NCBI RefSeq assembly: GCF_001188955.3
Contig: NZ_JPRF03000065.1
Location: 248,001-312,000, forward strand
DNA from: Kitasatospora aureofaciens
Lineage (GTDB): Bacteria > Actinomycetota > Actinomycetes > Streptomycetales > Streptomycetaceae
Reading direction: 5' to 3'
Length of the DNA: 64,000 bases
The notes beneath the pieces were generated by a model. That model was given only the letters and a program-made list of their open reading frames with translations, made no database searches and was not told where the DNA came from. A program made the position numbers and the translations under genes. Below, piece by piece: positions 44,706 to 52,848 of this stretch (its first letter is position 1; each line of letters opens with the position of its first letter).

Positions 44706-45122
44706 TCAGGCGGGCAGGTCGTCCCGGTGCACCCGGCGGTGCCGGACCTTCAACTCGCCGTCGACGCGCACCAGCTGGTCCTCACAGCTGCAGCTCAGGT
44801 GCACGGCGGCCGGCCCGCCCTTGGGCGTCGCGACGATCAGCGCGTAGGTCTTGGCGAGCACCAGGCCGTCCGGCTGCGCGGCGACCTCCAGCATCCCCAG
44901 CCAGTGCCGGTGCCGGATTCCGGCATCGGCCAGGCGCTGCGCGGCTTCCCGGGCGCCCTGCTCGATCGCCGCGCGACCCTCCTGCGGGTGCGGGCGGGCG
45001 TTGGCGGCGAACACGCCGTCCTCGGTGAAGGTCGCGGCCCACTCGGTGACCTCACCCTCGTCCAGGTGGCGCATCTGCCGCCCGTAGAAGTGCTGGACCT
45101 CCTCGTAGAGCGAACCGGTCAT
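44706..45122 (-). CDS. ctcH: SnoaL/NTF2-fold protein, possible cyclase (OxyI position)
   Basis: A 138-residue protein with a cone-shaped NTF2/SnoaL-like fold pattern: YEEVQHFYGRQMRHLDEG, WAATFTEDGVFAANA, and a beta-rich C-terminal half. SnoaL-like proteins cyclise polyketide intermediates or hydroxylate them. First in the leftward operon, it stands where oxyI stands in the oxy cluster, and its exact step is unknown. AGGAGG lies eight bases before the ATG; the promoter is at 45164-45195. Confidence 0.8.
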   Translation of the reverse strand: MTGSLYEEVQHFYGRQMRHLDEGEVTEWAATFTEDGVFAANARPHPQEGRAAIEQGAREAAQRLADAGIRHRHWLGMLEVAAQPDGLVLAKTYALIVATPKGGPAAVHLSCSCEDQLVRVDGELKVRHRRVHRDDLPA

Positions 45123-45163
45123 GCTCCGGGCCTCCTCGTTGCGTCGGTGGTTGGGCAGCGCCG

Positions 45164-45195
45164 ACGCTCCCACCCGCGCTTCGAATCCCGTTGGA
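45164..45195 (-). promoter_or_regulatory. SARP-type promoter of ctcH-I-J-K
   Basis: Read on the minus strand: TCCAACG, four bases, TCGAAGC, eight bases, GAGCGT. It is divergent from the ctcG promoter, whose repeats begin 23 bp away. Confidence 0.7.
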
Positions 45196-45217
45196 GCGGT
45201 CGGCGTGTGCGGCGCGC

Positions 45218-45249
45218 TCGAACCGCAGTCGAAGCCGTCCGGGCAGGGT
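45218..45249 (+). promoter_or_regulatory. SARP-type promoter of ctcG-F-E-D
   Basis: TCGAACC (45218-45224), four bases, TCGAAGC (45229-45235), eight bases, CAGGGT (45244-45249). This is the best example of the motif in the cluster. Confidence 0.78.
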
Positions 45250-45356
45250 CGGCCCGGGGCCTGTTCCCCCGGGTTCCCGACGGGGCGCGGGGGCGGGCCC
45301 CGACCGGCGGGCCCGCCCGGGCCCGCGATCCGTGAGCGAGACAGGAGATCGATGCG

Positions 45357-46145
45357 ATGAGCACCGTGACGACCGGCGACGTCGCCCTGGTGACCGGGGC
45401 GACCAGCGGCATCGGACTGGCCAGCGCCGAGCGGCTGGCCCGGCGCGGGCTGAGCGTCTTCATCTGCGCCCGCACCGCGCAGGGCGTCGCCGAGACGGTC
45501 GCCCGCCTGCGCGGCGAGGGCCTGGAGGTGGACGGCCTCGCGGCCGACGTCCGCTCCGCGCAGGACGTGAGCAGGGTCGTCCGGGCGGCGGTGGACCGCT
45601 TCGGCGCGATCGGCGTGCTGGTCAACAACGCCGGACGCAACGGCGGTGGCGTCACCTCCACCCTCACCGACGAGCTGTGGCAGGACGTGATCGACACCAA
45701 CCTCACCAGCGTCTTCCGCGTCACCCGCGAGGTCCTCACCACCGGCGGCATGGAGGCGGCCGGGCACGGGCGGATCATCAGCGTCGCCTCCACCGGCGGC
45801 AAGCAGGGTGTCCCGCTGGGCGCCCCCTACTCGGCCTCCAAGGCCGGCGTCATCGGTTTCACCAAGGCGCTGGCCAAGGAGCTCGCCCACACCGGCACCA
45901 CGGTCAACGCCGTCTGCCCCGGCTACGTCGAGACGCCGATGGCCGTGCGGGTCCGCCAGGCGTACGCCGCGACCTGGGCGACCACCGAGGAGGACGTGCT
46001 CTCGCGCTTCGAGCAGAAGATCCCGCTCGGCCGCTACTCCACCGCGGAGGAGGTCGCCGGCATGGTCGACTACCTGACCACCCCCGACGCCGCGTCGGTC
46101 ACCGCGCAGGCGATCAACGTCTGCGGTGGCCTCGGCATCTACTGA
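45357..46145 (+). CDS. ctcG: C9-type polyketide ketoreductase, SDR (OxyJ equivalent)
   Basis: A 262-residue short-chain dehydrogenase close to ActIII: VTGATSGIGLASAERL for NADPH, Ser in VASTGGKQG, and catalytic Tyr158 and Lys162 in YSASKAG. It reduces one carbonyl (C8 by tetracycline numbering) of the nascent chain. The loop that is PGG in ActIII reads N95-G-G here. It starts the rightward ctcG-F-E-D operon with AGGAG nine bases before ATG 45357. Confidence 0.93.
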   Translation: MSTVTTGDVALVTGATSGIGLASAERLARRGLSVFICARTAQGVAETVARLRGEGLEVDGLAADVRSAQDVSRVVRAAVDRFGAIGVLVNNAGRNGGGVTSTLTDELWQDVIDTNLTSVFRVTREVLTTGGMEAAGHGRIISVASTGGKQGVPLGAPYSASKAGVIGFTKALAKELAHTGTTVNAVCPGYVETPMAVRVRQAYAATWATTEEDVLSRFEQKIPLGRYSTAEEVAGMVDYLTTPDAASVTAQAINVCGGLGIY

Positions 46146-46205
46146 GCCGCACCCCACGCACCCCGCCGAACTTCACCCCGCCGACGGAAAGGGCCGGTCC
46201 CACCC

Positions 46206-47144
46206 ATGAGCACCATCCAGCACACCACCCACTCGATCGACGTCGACGCCCCCGCCGAGGTCGTCTACACCGTCATCGCCGACGCCCTGGCCTGGCCGCG
46301 GCGCTTCGCCCCCACCCTCCACGTCGAGCGCGAGGAGCTGGGGCCCGGCGCCGAGCGCCTGCGGATCTGGGCCCGGGCCAACGGCGAGGTCAAGCACTGG
46401 ACGTCCCGCCGAGACCTGGACGCCGACCTGCGCCGGATCCGCTTCCGCCAGGAGGCCTCCTCGGCCCCGGTCGCCTCGATGGCGGGGGAGTGGCAGGTCG
46501 CCGAGCGCCCCGGCGGCACCACCCTCACCCTCACCCACGAGTTCAGCGCGCTCGACGACGACCCGCAGGGCCTGCGCTGGATCAGCGAGGCGACGGACCG
46601 CAACAGCCGCAGCGAGCTCGCCGGCATCAAGGACCTCGCCGAACGCTGGAACCGGCTCGCCGAGTTCGAGTTCGAGTTCGAGGACTCGGTGCTGGTCGAC
46701 GCCGCCCCGGAGGCCGTCTACGACTTCCTGCGGGACGCCGCCGCCTGGCCCGCCCGGCTGCCCCACGTCGCCCGCCTCGACCTGCGCGAGGAGGCCGGCG
46801 GCATCCAGCACATGTCCATGGACACCCGCACCGCCGACGGCTCCGAACACACCACCGAGTCCATCCGGATCTGCTTCCCGGAGTCCGGCATCGCCTACAA
46901 GCAGCTGCGCACCCCCTCCATGATGGCCGCCCACACCGGCCGCTGGACCGTCGAGTCGACCGACCGCGGAGTGCGGGTCACCTCCTGGCACGCCGTCGTC
47001 CTCAACCCCGAGGCGGTCCCCACCGTCCTCGGCCCGGACGCCACCGCCGCCACCGCCCGCCGCTTCATCCGCGAGGCCGCCGGCGGCAACAGCCGCGCCA
47101 CGCTCGGCCTGGCCAAGCGGTTCGCCGAGGAACGCCGTGGCTGA
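46206..47144 (+). CDS. ctcF: Didomain aromatase/cyclase (OxyK equivalent)
   Basis: A 312-residue protein of two SRPBCC (Bet v 1-like) cyclase domains, about residues 1-150 and 160-312, each with a hydrophobic pocket pattern (HSIDVDAPAEVVYTVIADAL and DSVLVDAAPEAVYDFLRDA). It closes and aromatises the first (D) ring after ketoreduction. Its end overlaps the start of ctcE by eight bases. Confidence 0.93.
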   Translation: MSTIQHTTHSIDVDAPAEVVYTVIADALAWPRRFAPTLHVEREELGPGAERLRIWARANGEVKHWTSRRDLDADLRRIRFRQEASSAPVASMAGEWQVAERPGGTTLTLTHEFSALDDDPQGLRWISEATDRNSRSELAGIKDLAERWNRLAEFEFEFEDSVLVDAAPEAVYDFLRDAAAWPARLPHVARLDLREEAGGIQHMSMDTRTADGSEHTTESIRICFPESGIAYKQLRTPSMMAAHTGRWTVESTDRGVRVTSWHAVVLNPEAVPTVLGPDATAATARRFIREAAGGNSRATLGLAKRFAEERRG

Positions 47145-48762
47145 CCCCGCTCCGGCCGTCCTGATCGCGGGGGCCGGCCCGGTCGGCCTCACCGCGGCCC
47201 ACGAACTCGCCAGGCGCGGCGTTCCCGTCCGGCTGGTCGACGCCGCGCCCGGCCCGGCCACCAGCAGCCGGGCCCTGGCGGTGCACGCCCGGACCATGGA
47301 GGTGCTCGAGCAGATGGGCGCCCTCGACCGGCTGCTGCCGCTCGGCCGGCGGGTCACCCACTTCACCATGCACCGCCGGGGCCGCACCCTCATCCGCTTC
47401 GACACCAACTACCGCTCACTGCCGACCCGTTACCCGTTCAGCCTGATGGTCGACCAGGTGGTCACCGAGCAGGTGCTGCGCGAGCGCACCGCCGAACTCG
47501 GCGTCCCCGTGGAATGGGGCGTCGAACTCACCGCGCTGCAGCCCGGGCCCGACTCCGTGCTCGTCACCCTCCGCCACGCCGACGGGCGCACCGAGGAGAC
47601 CCGGGTGCCCTGGCTGGTCGGCGCCGACGGCGGCCGCAGCACCGTGCGCAAGCAGCTCGGGATGCGCCTGATCGGCGACTCCACCGAGGTCTGGCTCAAC
47701 GCCGACGTCACCCTCGACGCCGACCTCCCGCCGGACAGCAACCACCTGCTGCACACCGAGCCCGGCACCCTGCTGCTCGTCCCGTTCCCCGAGCCCGGCA
47801 AGTGGCGCGTGGTGGACACGGTGGACACCGACGGCGCCGAGGACCGCGAGCTGGTCCGCCGCCGCCTGGCCGACAAGATCGGCCGGGCGCTCGGGCGCCC
47901 CGTCCAGGTCGGCACCCCGACCTGGCTCTCCGTCTTCACCGTCCAGCAACGCCAGATCACCCGGATGCGCGAGGGCCGCTGCTTCCTCGCCGGGGATGCC
48001 GCCCACGTCCACAGCCCGGCCTCCGGGCAGGGCATGAACAGCGGTATCCAGGACGCCTACAACCTCGCCTGGAAGCTCGCCGACGTGATCCGCGGCCACG
48101 CCGGGCCCGCCCTGCTGGACAGCTACGACGCCGAGCGCGTCCCGACCGGGGCCGTGCTGCTGCGCTCCACCCGCACGGCCACCGCCCTGGTGTCGCTGCG
48201 CACCGCGCTGGCCCCGGCCCTGCTGACCGTGGGCACCGCGGCGCTGCGCCGGATCACGCCGCTGCGGCGCAAGGTCGAGGGCCGGATGATCCGGGGCTTC
48301 TGCGGACTGGCCCTCGCCTACCCGGACAGCCCGCTCACCCGCCCGGCCGGCTCGCGCGCCGGGCAGCCCTCCCCCGGGGACCGGGTGGGCTGCGACGCCC
48401 GGACGGCCGCCGGGCACCCCGGCTGGTCCGCGCTCTGCGCCGAACTCGCCGACCCCCGCTGGACCCTGCTCGCCACCCCGGCCGAGGGCGGGAGCACCGG
48501 GCACCGGGAGGCGCTCGCCCGGGTGGAGCGGCTGTTCGGCTCCGCCGTCTCCGTCCGTACCGTCGCCGACCCCGGAGCCCCGGGCGAGCTGCCCGACCCC
48601 GGGGGTATTCTGCGCCGCGAACTCGGCCTGGCACCAGGGGAGTTCCTGCTGATCCGGCCGGACGGCCACCTCGCCGCGCGGGACCGGGGGCCGGAGCGCT
48701 GCCTCGACGTCCTGCGGGACTGCGCCCTGCTGCCGGAAGGAGCCGCGCATGCGCCTCATTGA
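47137..48762 (+). CDS. ctcE: FAD-dependent dioxygenating hydroxylase (OxyL equivalent)
   Basis: A 541-residue aromatic hydroxylase: IAGAGPVGLTAAHELARRG near residue 9, VGADGGRSTVRKQLG, and GDAAHVHSPASGQGMNSGIQ, with a C-terminal thioredoxin-like domain. OxyL hydroxylates C4 and C12a of the pretetramid-type intermediate to give the 4-keto compound that the aminotransferase uses. The start is GTG 47137 inside the ctcF end. The following ctcD starts 14 bases before its stop. Confidence 0.92.
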   Translation: MADPAPAVLIAGAGPVGLTAAHELARRGVPVRLVDAAPGPATSSRALAVHARTMEVLEQMGALDRLLPLGRRVTHFTMHRRGRTLIRFDTNYRSLPTRYPFSLMVDQVVTEQVLRERTAELGVPVEWGVELTALQPGPDSVLVTLRHADGRTEETRVPWLVGADGGRSTVRKQLGMRLIGDSTEVWLNADVTLDADLPPDSNHLLHTEPGTLLLVPFPEPGKWRVVDTVDTDGAEDRELVRRRLADKIGRALGRPVQVGTPTWLSVFTVQQRQITRMREGRCFLAGDAAHVHSPASGQGMNSGIQDAYNLAWKLADVIRGHAGPALLDSYDAERVPTGAVLLRSTRTATALVSLRTALAPALLTVGTAALRRITPLRRKVEGRMIRGFCGLALAYPDSPLTRPAGSRAGQPSPGDRVGCDARTAAGHPGWSALCAELADPRWTLLATPAEGGSTGHREALARVERLFGSAVSVRTVADPGAPGELPDPGGILRRELGLAPGEFLLIRPDGHLAARDRGPERCLDVLRDCALLPEGAAHAPH

Positions 48763-49519
48763 CCTCTCCTCGACGATCGACGCCAACGCCTGGGAGGTGG
48801 ACGGCATCCGCCACGAGGTGCTGACGCCGGCCGACGGCGCGCGCCACATGGCCGAGGGCATGCTCCGTGACCACGGCCTCGAGTTCGACGTCGCGGACCT
48901 GCCGGACGGGGAACTGCTCTCGCTGGACACCCTGACCCTGACCACCCACACCGGCACGCACGTCGACGCACCCTCCCACTACGGCAGCAGGGCCGCCTAC
49001 GGAGTGCCGCGCCACATCGACGAGTTGCCGCTGGAATGGTTCATCGGGCCGGGCGTCCGGCTGGACCTCACCGACTGCGGGGTCGGGACGGTCGGCGTGG
49101 ACCGGCTGCGGCGCGCCTTCGACGAGATCGACCACCGGCCGAGTGCCGGGGAGATCGTGCTGCTGCACACCGGTGCCGAACGACTCGCCGGGACTCCCGA
49201 GTACTTCACCCGGTTCGCGGGCCTGGACGGGGCGGCGACGAACCTTCTGCTCGACCTCGGCGTGCGGCTCATCGGGACGGACGCCTTCGGGCTGGACGCT
49301 CCGTTCACGCACATGCTCGCCGAGTTCCAGCGCACCCGCGACCGTTCCGTGCTGTGGCCCGCGCATTTCGCGGGCCGGCAGCGGGAGTACTGCCAGATCG
49401 AGCGGCTGAGCAATCTGGGCGCACTGCCCGCGCCGACCGGGTTCACCGTGCAGGCGTTCCCGGTCAAGATCGCCGGGGCGGGGGCGGGTTGGACGCGAGC
49501 GGTGGCGCTGCTCGACTGA
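48749..49519 (+). CDS. ctcD: Cyclase family protein (OxyN equivalent)
   Basis: A 256-residue protein of the kynurenine-formamidase-like cyclase family: LIDLSSTIDANAWEVDGIR, the metal-binding HTGTHVDAPSHYG, and GTDAFGLDAPF near the end. OxyN of this family closes the second ring of the tetracycline core. It is translationally coupled to ctcE and ends the operon; a 19-bp hairpin follows. Confidence 0.92.
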   Translation: MRLIDLSSTIDANAWEVDGIRHEVLTPADGARHMAEGMLRDHGLEFDVADLPDGELLSLDTLTLTTHTGTHVDAPSHYGSRAAYGVPRHIDELPLEWFIGPGVRLDLTDCGVGTVGVDRLRRAFDEIDHRPSAGEIVLLHTGAERLAGTPEYFTRFAGLDGAATNLLLDLGVRLIGTDAFGLDAPFTHMLAEFQRTRDRSVLWPAHFAGRQREYCQIERLSNLGALPAPTGFTVQAFPVKIAGAGAGWTRAVALLD

Positions 49520-49537
49520 GGACGGAGTGCGCCACGG

Positions 49538-49576
49538 CCGAGGGCCCGACCACCGTCACGGTGGTCGGGCCCTCGG
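49538..49576. terminator. Hairpin between convergent ctcD and ctcC
   Basis: A perfect 19-bp stem (49538-49556 with 49558-49576) that can form in both transcripts, 18 bases after the ctcD stop and 16 before the ctcC stop. Confidence 0.88.
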
Positions 49577-49592
49577 CGTTCACGACGGCCCG

Positions 49593-51575
49593 TCAGATCC
49601 GGCCGAAGGCCCGCAGCATGTACTCCGAGCGGTCCACCGGGTTGAGGTCGGTCCGCCGCCGCCTCGGCGCCGCTCCGACCACCGGCTGGAAGCTGTGGAA
49701 CCGGGTGACCAGCACGCCCTGGCCCTGGCTCAGGCCCGGCAGCCGCTGCTCGAAATCCTGCACCGTGCGGGCCGGGATCGTCCCCTCCACCAGGCAGCTG
49801 CTGCCCAGGCCCCGGGTGCTCTCCGGCGTGGCGCCGCACTCCACCAGGCTCAGCAGGGCGGCGCTGGCGTTCTCACCCGGCACCTCCAGCTCGAAGCGGT
49901 TGACCGGTTCGTACACCTGCGTGCCCGCCTGCTTGAGCGCGTTCATCAGCACGAGCGGCGTGAGCTTGCGGAAGTCGCCCGCCGCGCTCACCGGGCTGGC
50001 GAACCCGGAACGGGTGAGGGTCACCAGGATGTCCAGCACCTCCCAGCCGTTCAGCCCCTGCTGCAGGGTGGCCCGCACGGCCTCCTCGACGGCCTTGTGG
50101 AAGGCGTGCGGCAGCGAGCCGAGCTCCACCGAGCGGCGGAACACGACCCCTGATCCCGGCTCCCCGGGTTCCACCCGCAGGCCGATCGTGGCCCAGAAGA
50201 AGGTCTTGCTCCGGTAGTCGATCTCCTCCACCGACTCGCCGACCCCGATCGGGCGCTCGACACAGATGATCCGGGTGCCCTCGAAGGCCACGTCCAGCTT
50301 GAACTCGTCGGCGAGCGTGGCCGCGATGACCTCCTTCTGCACCTCACCGTAGAGCGAGACGGCGATCTCCTGCTCCTCGTCGTCCTTGCGGACGTTGATG
50401 AACGGGTCCTGGTCGGCCAACTGCAGCAGCGCGTCGTACAGTTCGGGCATCGCGCTGGGCCGGGAGGGTCGGATCACGGTCTCCAGGCTCGGCGGCGCGA
50501 ACAGGTGCTCCCCGTCCAGCCCCTCGGCCGAACCGAGCCGGTCGCCGATCCGGATGCCCTTGAGCCCCCAGACCTTGGCGATGTCCCCGGCCCGGGCCCG
50601 CGACTCGACGACGGCCGAGCCCCGGTCGAACACCTCGACCACCGTGGTGCGGCCGGGAATCTCGGTGACGGCTCCGTGCTGGTCGCGCCGGAACACGGAC
50701 ACCTTCTCCCGCGACCCGAGCTCGCCCTCGTGCAACCGGACGTAGGCGACCTTCTCGCCCGCCCACCCGCGCTCGATCTTGAACACGGTACCGCGGAGGG
50801 TGCCCCCAGAGCCGCCGTGATTGACCGGAAACAGCCTGGTGATCCCGTCGATCAGGGCATCGATGCCGGCGCCGGCCACGGCCGAGCCGAAGAGCACCGG
50901 GTAGAGCTGGGCCCGGGCCGCCTGGCGGGCGAGTTCCGCGCTGTAGTCCTGCGCGGTCAGGGAGGTCTCGTCCTCGAGGTAGCGGGCCAGGAAGTCGTCG
51001 CCGTGCTCGGCCAGGACGTCGGCCAGTTCGGCGGCGAATTCGGGGTCGTCGGTCCCGACGGTCCGGGCGAACGCCCGTGCTCCGGGGGTGCCCGGTTCCT
51101 CGACCCGGGTCAGGGCGACGACGGCCGGGGTGAGCTCGGAGCGGATCTCGTCCAGGAGCTCGTGGTAGCGCGCGCCCATCCTGTCGATCTTGTTGACGAA
51201 GAGGATGACCGGCATGCGCAGTTTCACCAGCGTGCGCATCAGCAGCCGGGTCTGGGCCTGCACGCCCTCCACGGCGGAGATGACCAGCACCACGCCGTCG
51301 AGCACGCCGAGGGCCCGTTCCACCTCGGAGATGAAGTCCGGGTGGCCGGGGGTGTCGATGAGGTTGACCTTGACGTCGCCCACGGTGAAGGACACCACCG
51401 CGGACCGGATGGTGATGCCGCGCTGGCGCTCGAGTTCGTGCGAGTCGGTCTGGGTGTCGCCGCGGTCGACGCTGCCGACCCGGTCGATGACGCCGGCGGT
51501 GTGCAGCAGCCGCTCGGTCAGGCTGGTCTTACCGGCGTCGACATGGGCCAGGATTCCGATGTTCACGGTTGTCAA
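49593..51575 (-). CDS. ctcC: Tet(M)/OtrA-type ribosomal protection protein, self-resistance
   Basis: A 660-residue translational GTPase of the Tet(M)/OtrA class: AHVDAGKTSLTERLL (G1), DTPGHPDFISEV (G3), FVNKIDRMG (G4), and a C-terminal EF-G-like half. It removes tetracycline from the ribosome. The start is TTG 51575 (MTTVNIGILAHV), spaced as in OtrA and supported by GGGGA seven bases upstream. A 37-codon upstream frame with a stronger site overlaps the start. It is divergent from the SARP gene ctcB. Confidence 0.94.
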   Translation of the reverse strand: MTTVNIGILAHVDAGKTSLTERLLHTAGVIDRVGSVDRGDTQTDSHELERQRGITIRSAVVSFTVGDVKVNLIDTPGHPDFISEVERALGVLDGVVLVISAVEGVQAQTRLLMRTLVKLRMPVILFVNKIDRMGARYHELLDEIRSELTPAVVALTRVEEPGTPGARAFARTVGTDDPEFAAELADVLAEHGDDFLARYLEDETSLTAQDYSAELARQAARAQLYPVLFGSAVAGAGIDALIDGITRLFPVNHGGSGGTLRGTVFKIERGWAGEKVAYVRLHEGELGSREKVSVFRRDQHGAVTEIPGRTTVVEVFDRGSAVVESRARAGDIAKVWGLKGIRIGDRLGSAEGLDGEHLFAPPSLETVIRPSRPSAMPELYDALLQLADQDPFINVRKDDEEQEIAVSLYGEVQKEVIAATLADEFKLDVAFEGTRIICVERPIGVGESVEEIDYRSKTFFWATIGLRVEPGEPGSGVVFRRSVELGSLPHAFHKAVEEAVRATLQQGLNGWEVLDILVTLTRSGFASPVSAAGDFRKLTPLVLMNALKQAGTQVYEPVNRFELEVPGENASAALLSLVECGATPESTRGLGSSCLVEGTIPARTVQDFEQRLPGLSQGQGVLVTRFHSFQPVVGAAPRRRRTDLNPVDRSEYMLRAFGRI

Positions 51576-51642
51576 GACGTGTGTCCCCTAGTTCTGCGGT
51601 CTTCGTACGGATTACCGGAGCAACACGGATCTTTCGGGGCAC
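51529..51642 (-). CDS. 37-residue upstream frame overlapping the ctcC start
   Basis: GTG 51642 has GGAGAAGG just upstream, a strong site. The peptide begins MPRKIRVAPVIRTKTAELG and ends at 51529, 47 bases inside ctcC in another frame. A ribosome translating it passes over the TTG start of ctcC, so it could reduce or gate resistance protein synthesis. Tet(M) genes of other bacteria use a leader peptide with attenuation; here no clear attenuator hairpin is seen. It may also be chance. Confidence 0.4.
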   Translation of the reverse strand: MPRKIRVAPVIRTKTAELGDTRLDNREHRNPGPCRRR

Positions 51643-51815
51643 GTCCTTCTCCTCGTGGCTCTGTCTCGCGGGTATCAGGTGACTGGTGCCGGCCCATGGG
51701 GCCAACCGCCCCCACCCTAACAGGACTTGTCGACCCGCCAGCCGATCGGCGGGGGTCGGTCGACGGGGGTGTTTCCCTCGGGACAGGGAGCCGGACCGCT
51801 CTGGAAATGCGTCGG

Positions 51816-51889
51816 TGCCACCTTGGAATTGCGCGCCTGCCACCTTGTGCGGATTCCTCTTGAGGCCCGTCCGCGGACCCGGATATACC
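51816..51889 (+). promoter_or_regulatory. Promoter of ctcB with two 10-bp direct repeats
   Basis: TTGAGG (51860-51865), 18 bases, TATACC (51884-51889) reads as a housekeeping promoter 35 bases before the ctcB ATG. Upstream of it, TGCCACCTTG is repeated exactly at 51816-51825 and 51838-51847, 22 bp apart (two helical turns). This suggests a dimeric activator binding on one face. It does not match the TCGAAGC motif of the structural promoters. Confidence 0.65.
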
Positions 51890-51923
51890 TGGGGCCGAGG
51901 GAAATCCGAGCGACATCGGAGGC

Positions 51924-52736
51924 ATGGTGAAGTTCAACATTCTGGGTCCGCTGGAAGTCCTCGACAAGGGAATTCCGTGCACCCCGAGCGCGCTGAAGGT
52001 CCGCTGGACGCTGGCGGTCCTGCTCATGAACGCGAACCGGATCGTGGACCTCGGCCTCATCATCGAGGAGATCTGGGGCAGCAGCCCGCCACGCACGGTG
52101 GTCACCACCGCGCAGACGTACATCTACCAACTGCGCAAGCTCTGCCGTCCGCTGGGCCGCGAGGTCATCCTCACCAAGGCCCCCGGCTACGTGCTGCTGC
52201 TGGGGGAGGAGGAGCTGGACGCCCAGGAGTTCGAGCGGCTGCACCACGAGGGGGACCGGCTGCTGGCCGCCGGCCACCCCGAGGCGGCCGCCCAGCGGCT
52301 GCGGCAGGCGCTGGACCTGTGGCGGGGCACCGCCCTGGCGGACATCCCGGTGGGTGCTCCGCTCGCCGGTCACGTCGCCGTCCTGGAGGAGATGCGCCTG
52401 CGCGCCCTGGAGCACCGCATCCTGGCCGACCGGCAGCTCGGGCGCCACCGGGAACTCATCCCCGAACTGAGACTGTTGACCCTGCATCAGCCGATGAACG
52501 AGTGGTACCACGAGCAGCTCATGCTCGCCCTGGACGCCGCCGGGCGGCGGAGCGAGGCCCTGCACGTCTACCGCGTGCTCTACCGCCGGCTCGACGAGGA
52601 CCTCGGCATCGCCCCCTCCCGACCGCTGCAGGAGCTGCACAACGACCTGCTCAGCGGCACGTCGCCCACTCGGCAGGAGTTCCAGGCGCTTGCCGCGCGG
52701 GCGATGGAGCAGGGCCTGCGGGCCCGTTCGGCCTGA
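51924..52736 (+). CDS. ctcB: SARP family pathway activator
   Basis: A 270-residue SARP: an N-terminal OmpR-like winged helix (FNILGPLEVLDKG, then IYQLRKLCRPLGREVI and KAPGYVLLL) and the bacterial transcriptional activator domain to about residue 250. It lacks the ATPase of the larger AfsR type at 14209. CGGAGG lies just before ATG 51924. I recall ctcB as the activator of several ctc operons. The seven TCGAAGC-type promoters in this window are its likely targets. It is divergent from ctcC. Confidence 0.92.
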   Translation: MVKFNILGPLEVLDKGIPCTPSALKVRWTLAVLLMNANRIVDLGLIIEEIWGSSPPRTVVTTAQTYIYQLRKLCRPLGREVILTKAPGYVLLLGEEELDAQEFERLHHEGDRLLAAGHPEAAAQRLRQALDLWRGTALADIPVGAPLAGHVAVLEEMRLRALEHRILADRQLGRHRELIPELRLLTLHQPMNEWYHEQLMLALDAAGRRSEALHVYRVLYRRLDEDLGIAPSRPLQELHNDLLSGTSPTRQEFQALAARAMEQGLRARSA

Positions 52737-52848
52737 GGCCCGTCCCGGCCGAGCCCTGCTCCGCTCCCTGCCGGGCCGTCGTCCCCGCAGGGGTCCGCGC
52801 CGGACCGGTCCACCGCGGACGGATCCGCGCCGGACCGGTCCGCGGGGC

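Noticed and set aside
45352..45360. Two-codon ATG-CGA-TGA frame overlapping the ctcG start
   Set aside because: AGGAG is better spaced for the ctcG ATG at 45357; a two-codon frame cannot be told from chance.
51700..51760. SARP-type repeat before ctcC
   Set aside because: No pair of TCGAA-like 7-mers 11 bp apart lies at the right distance from TAGGGT; ctcC seems not to be in the SARP set.
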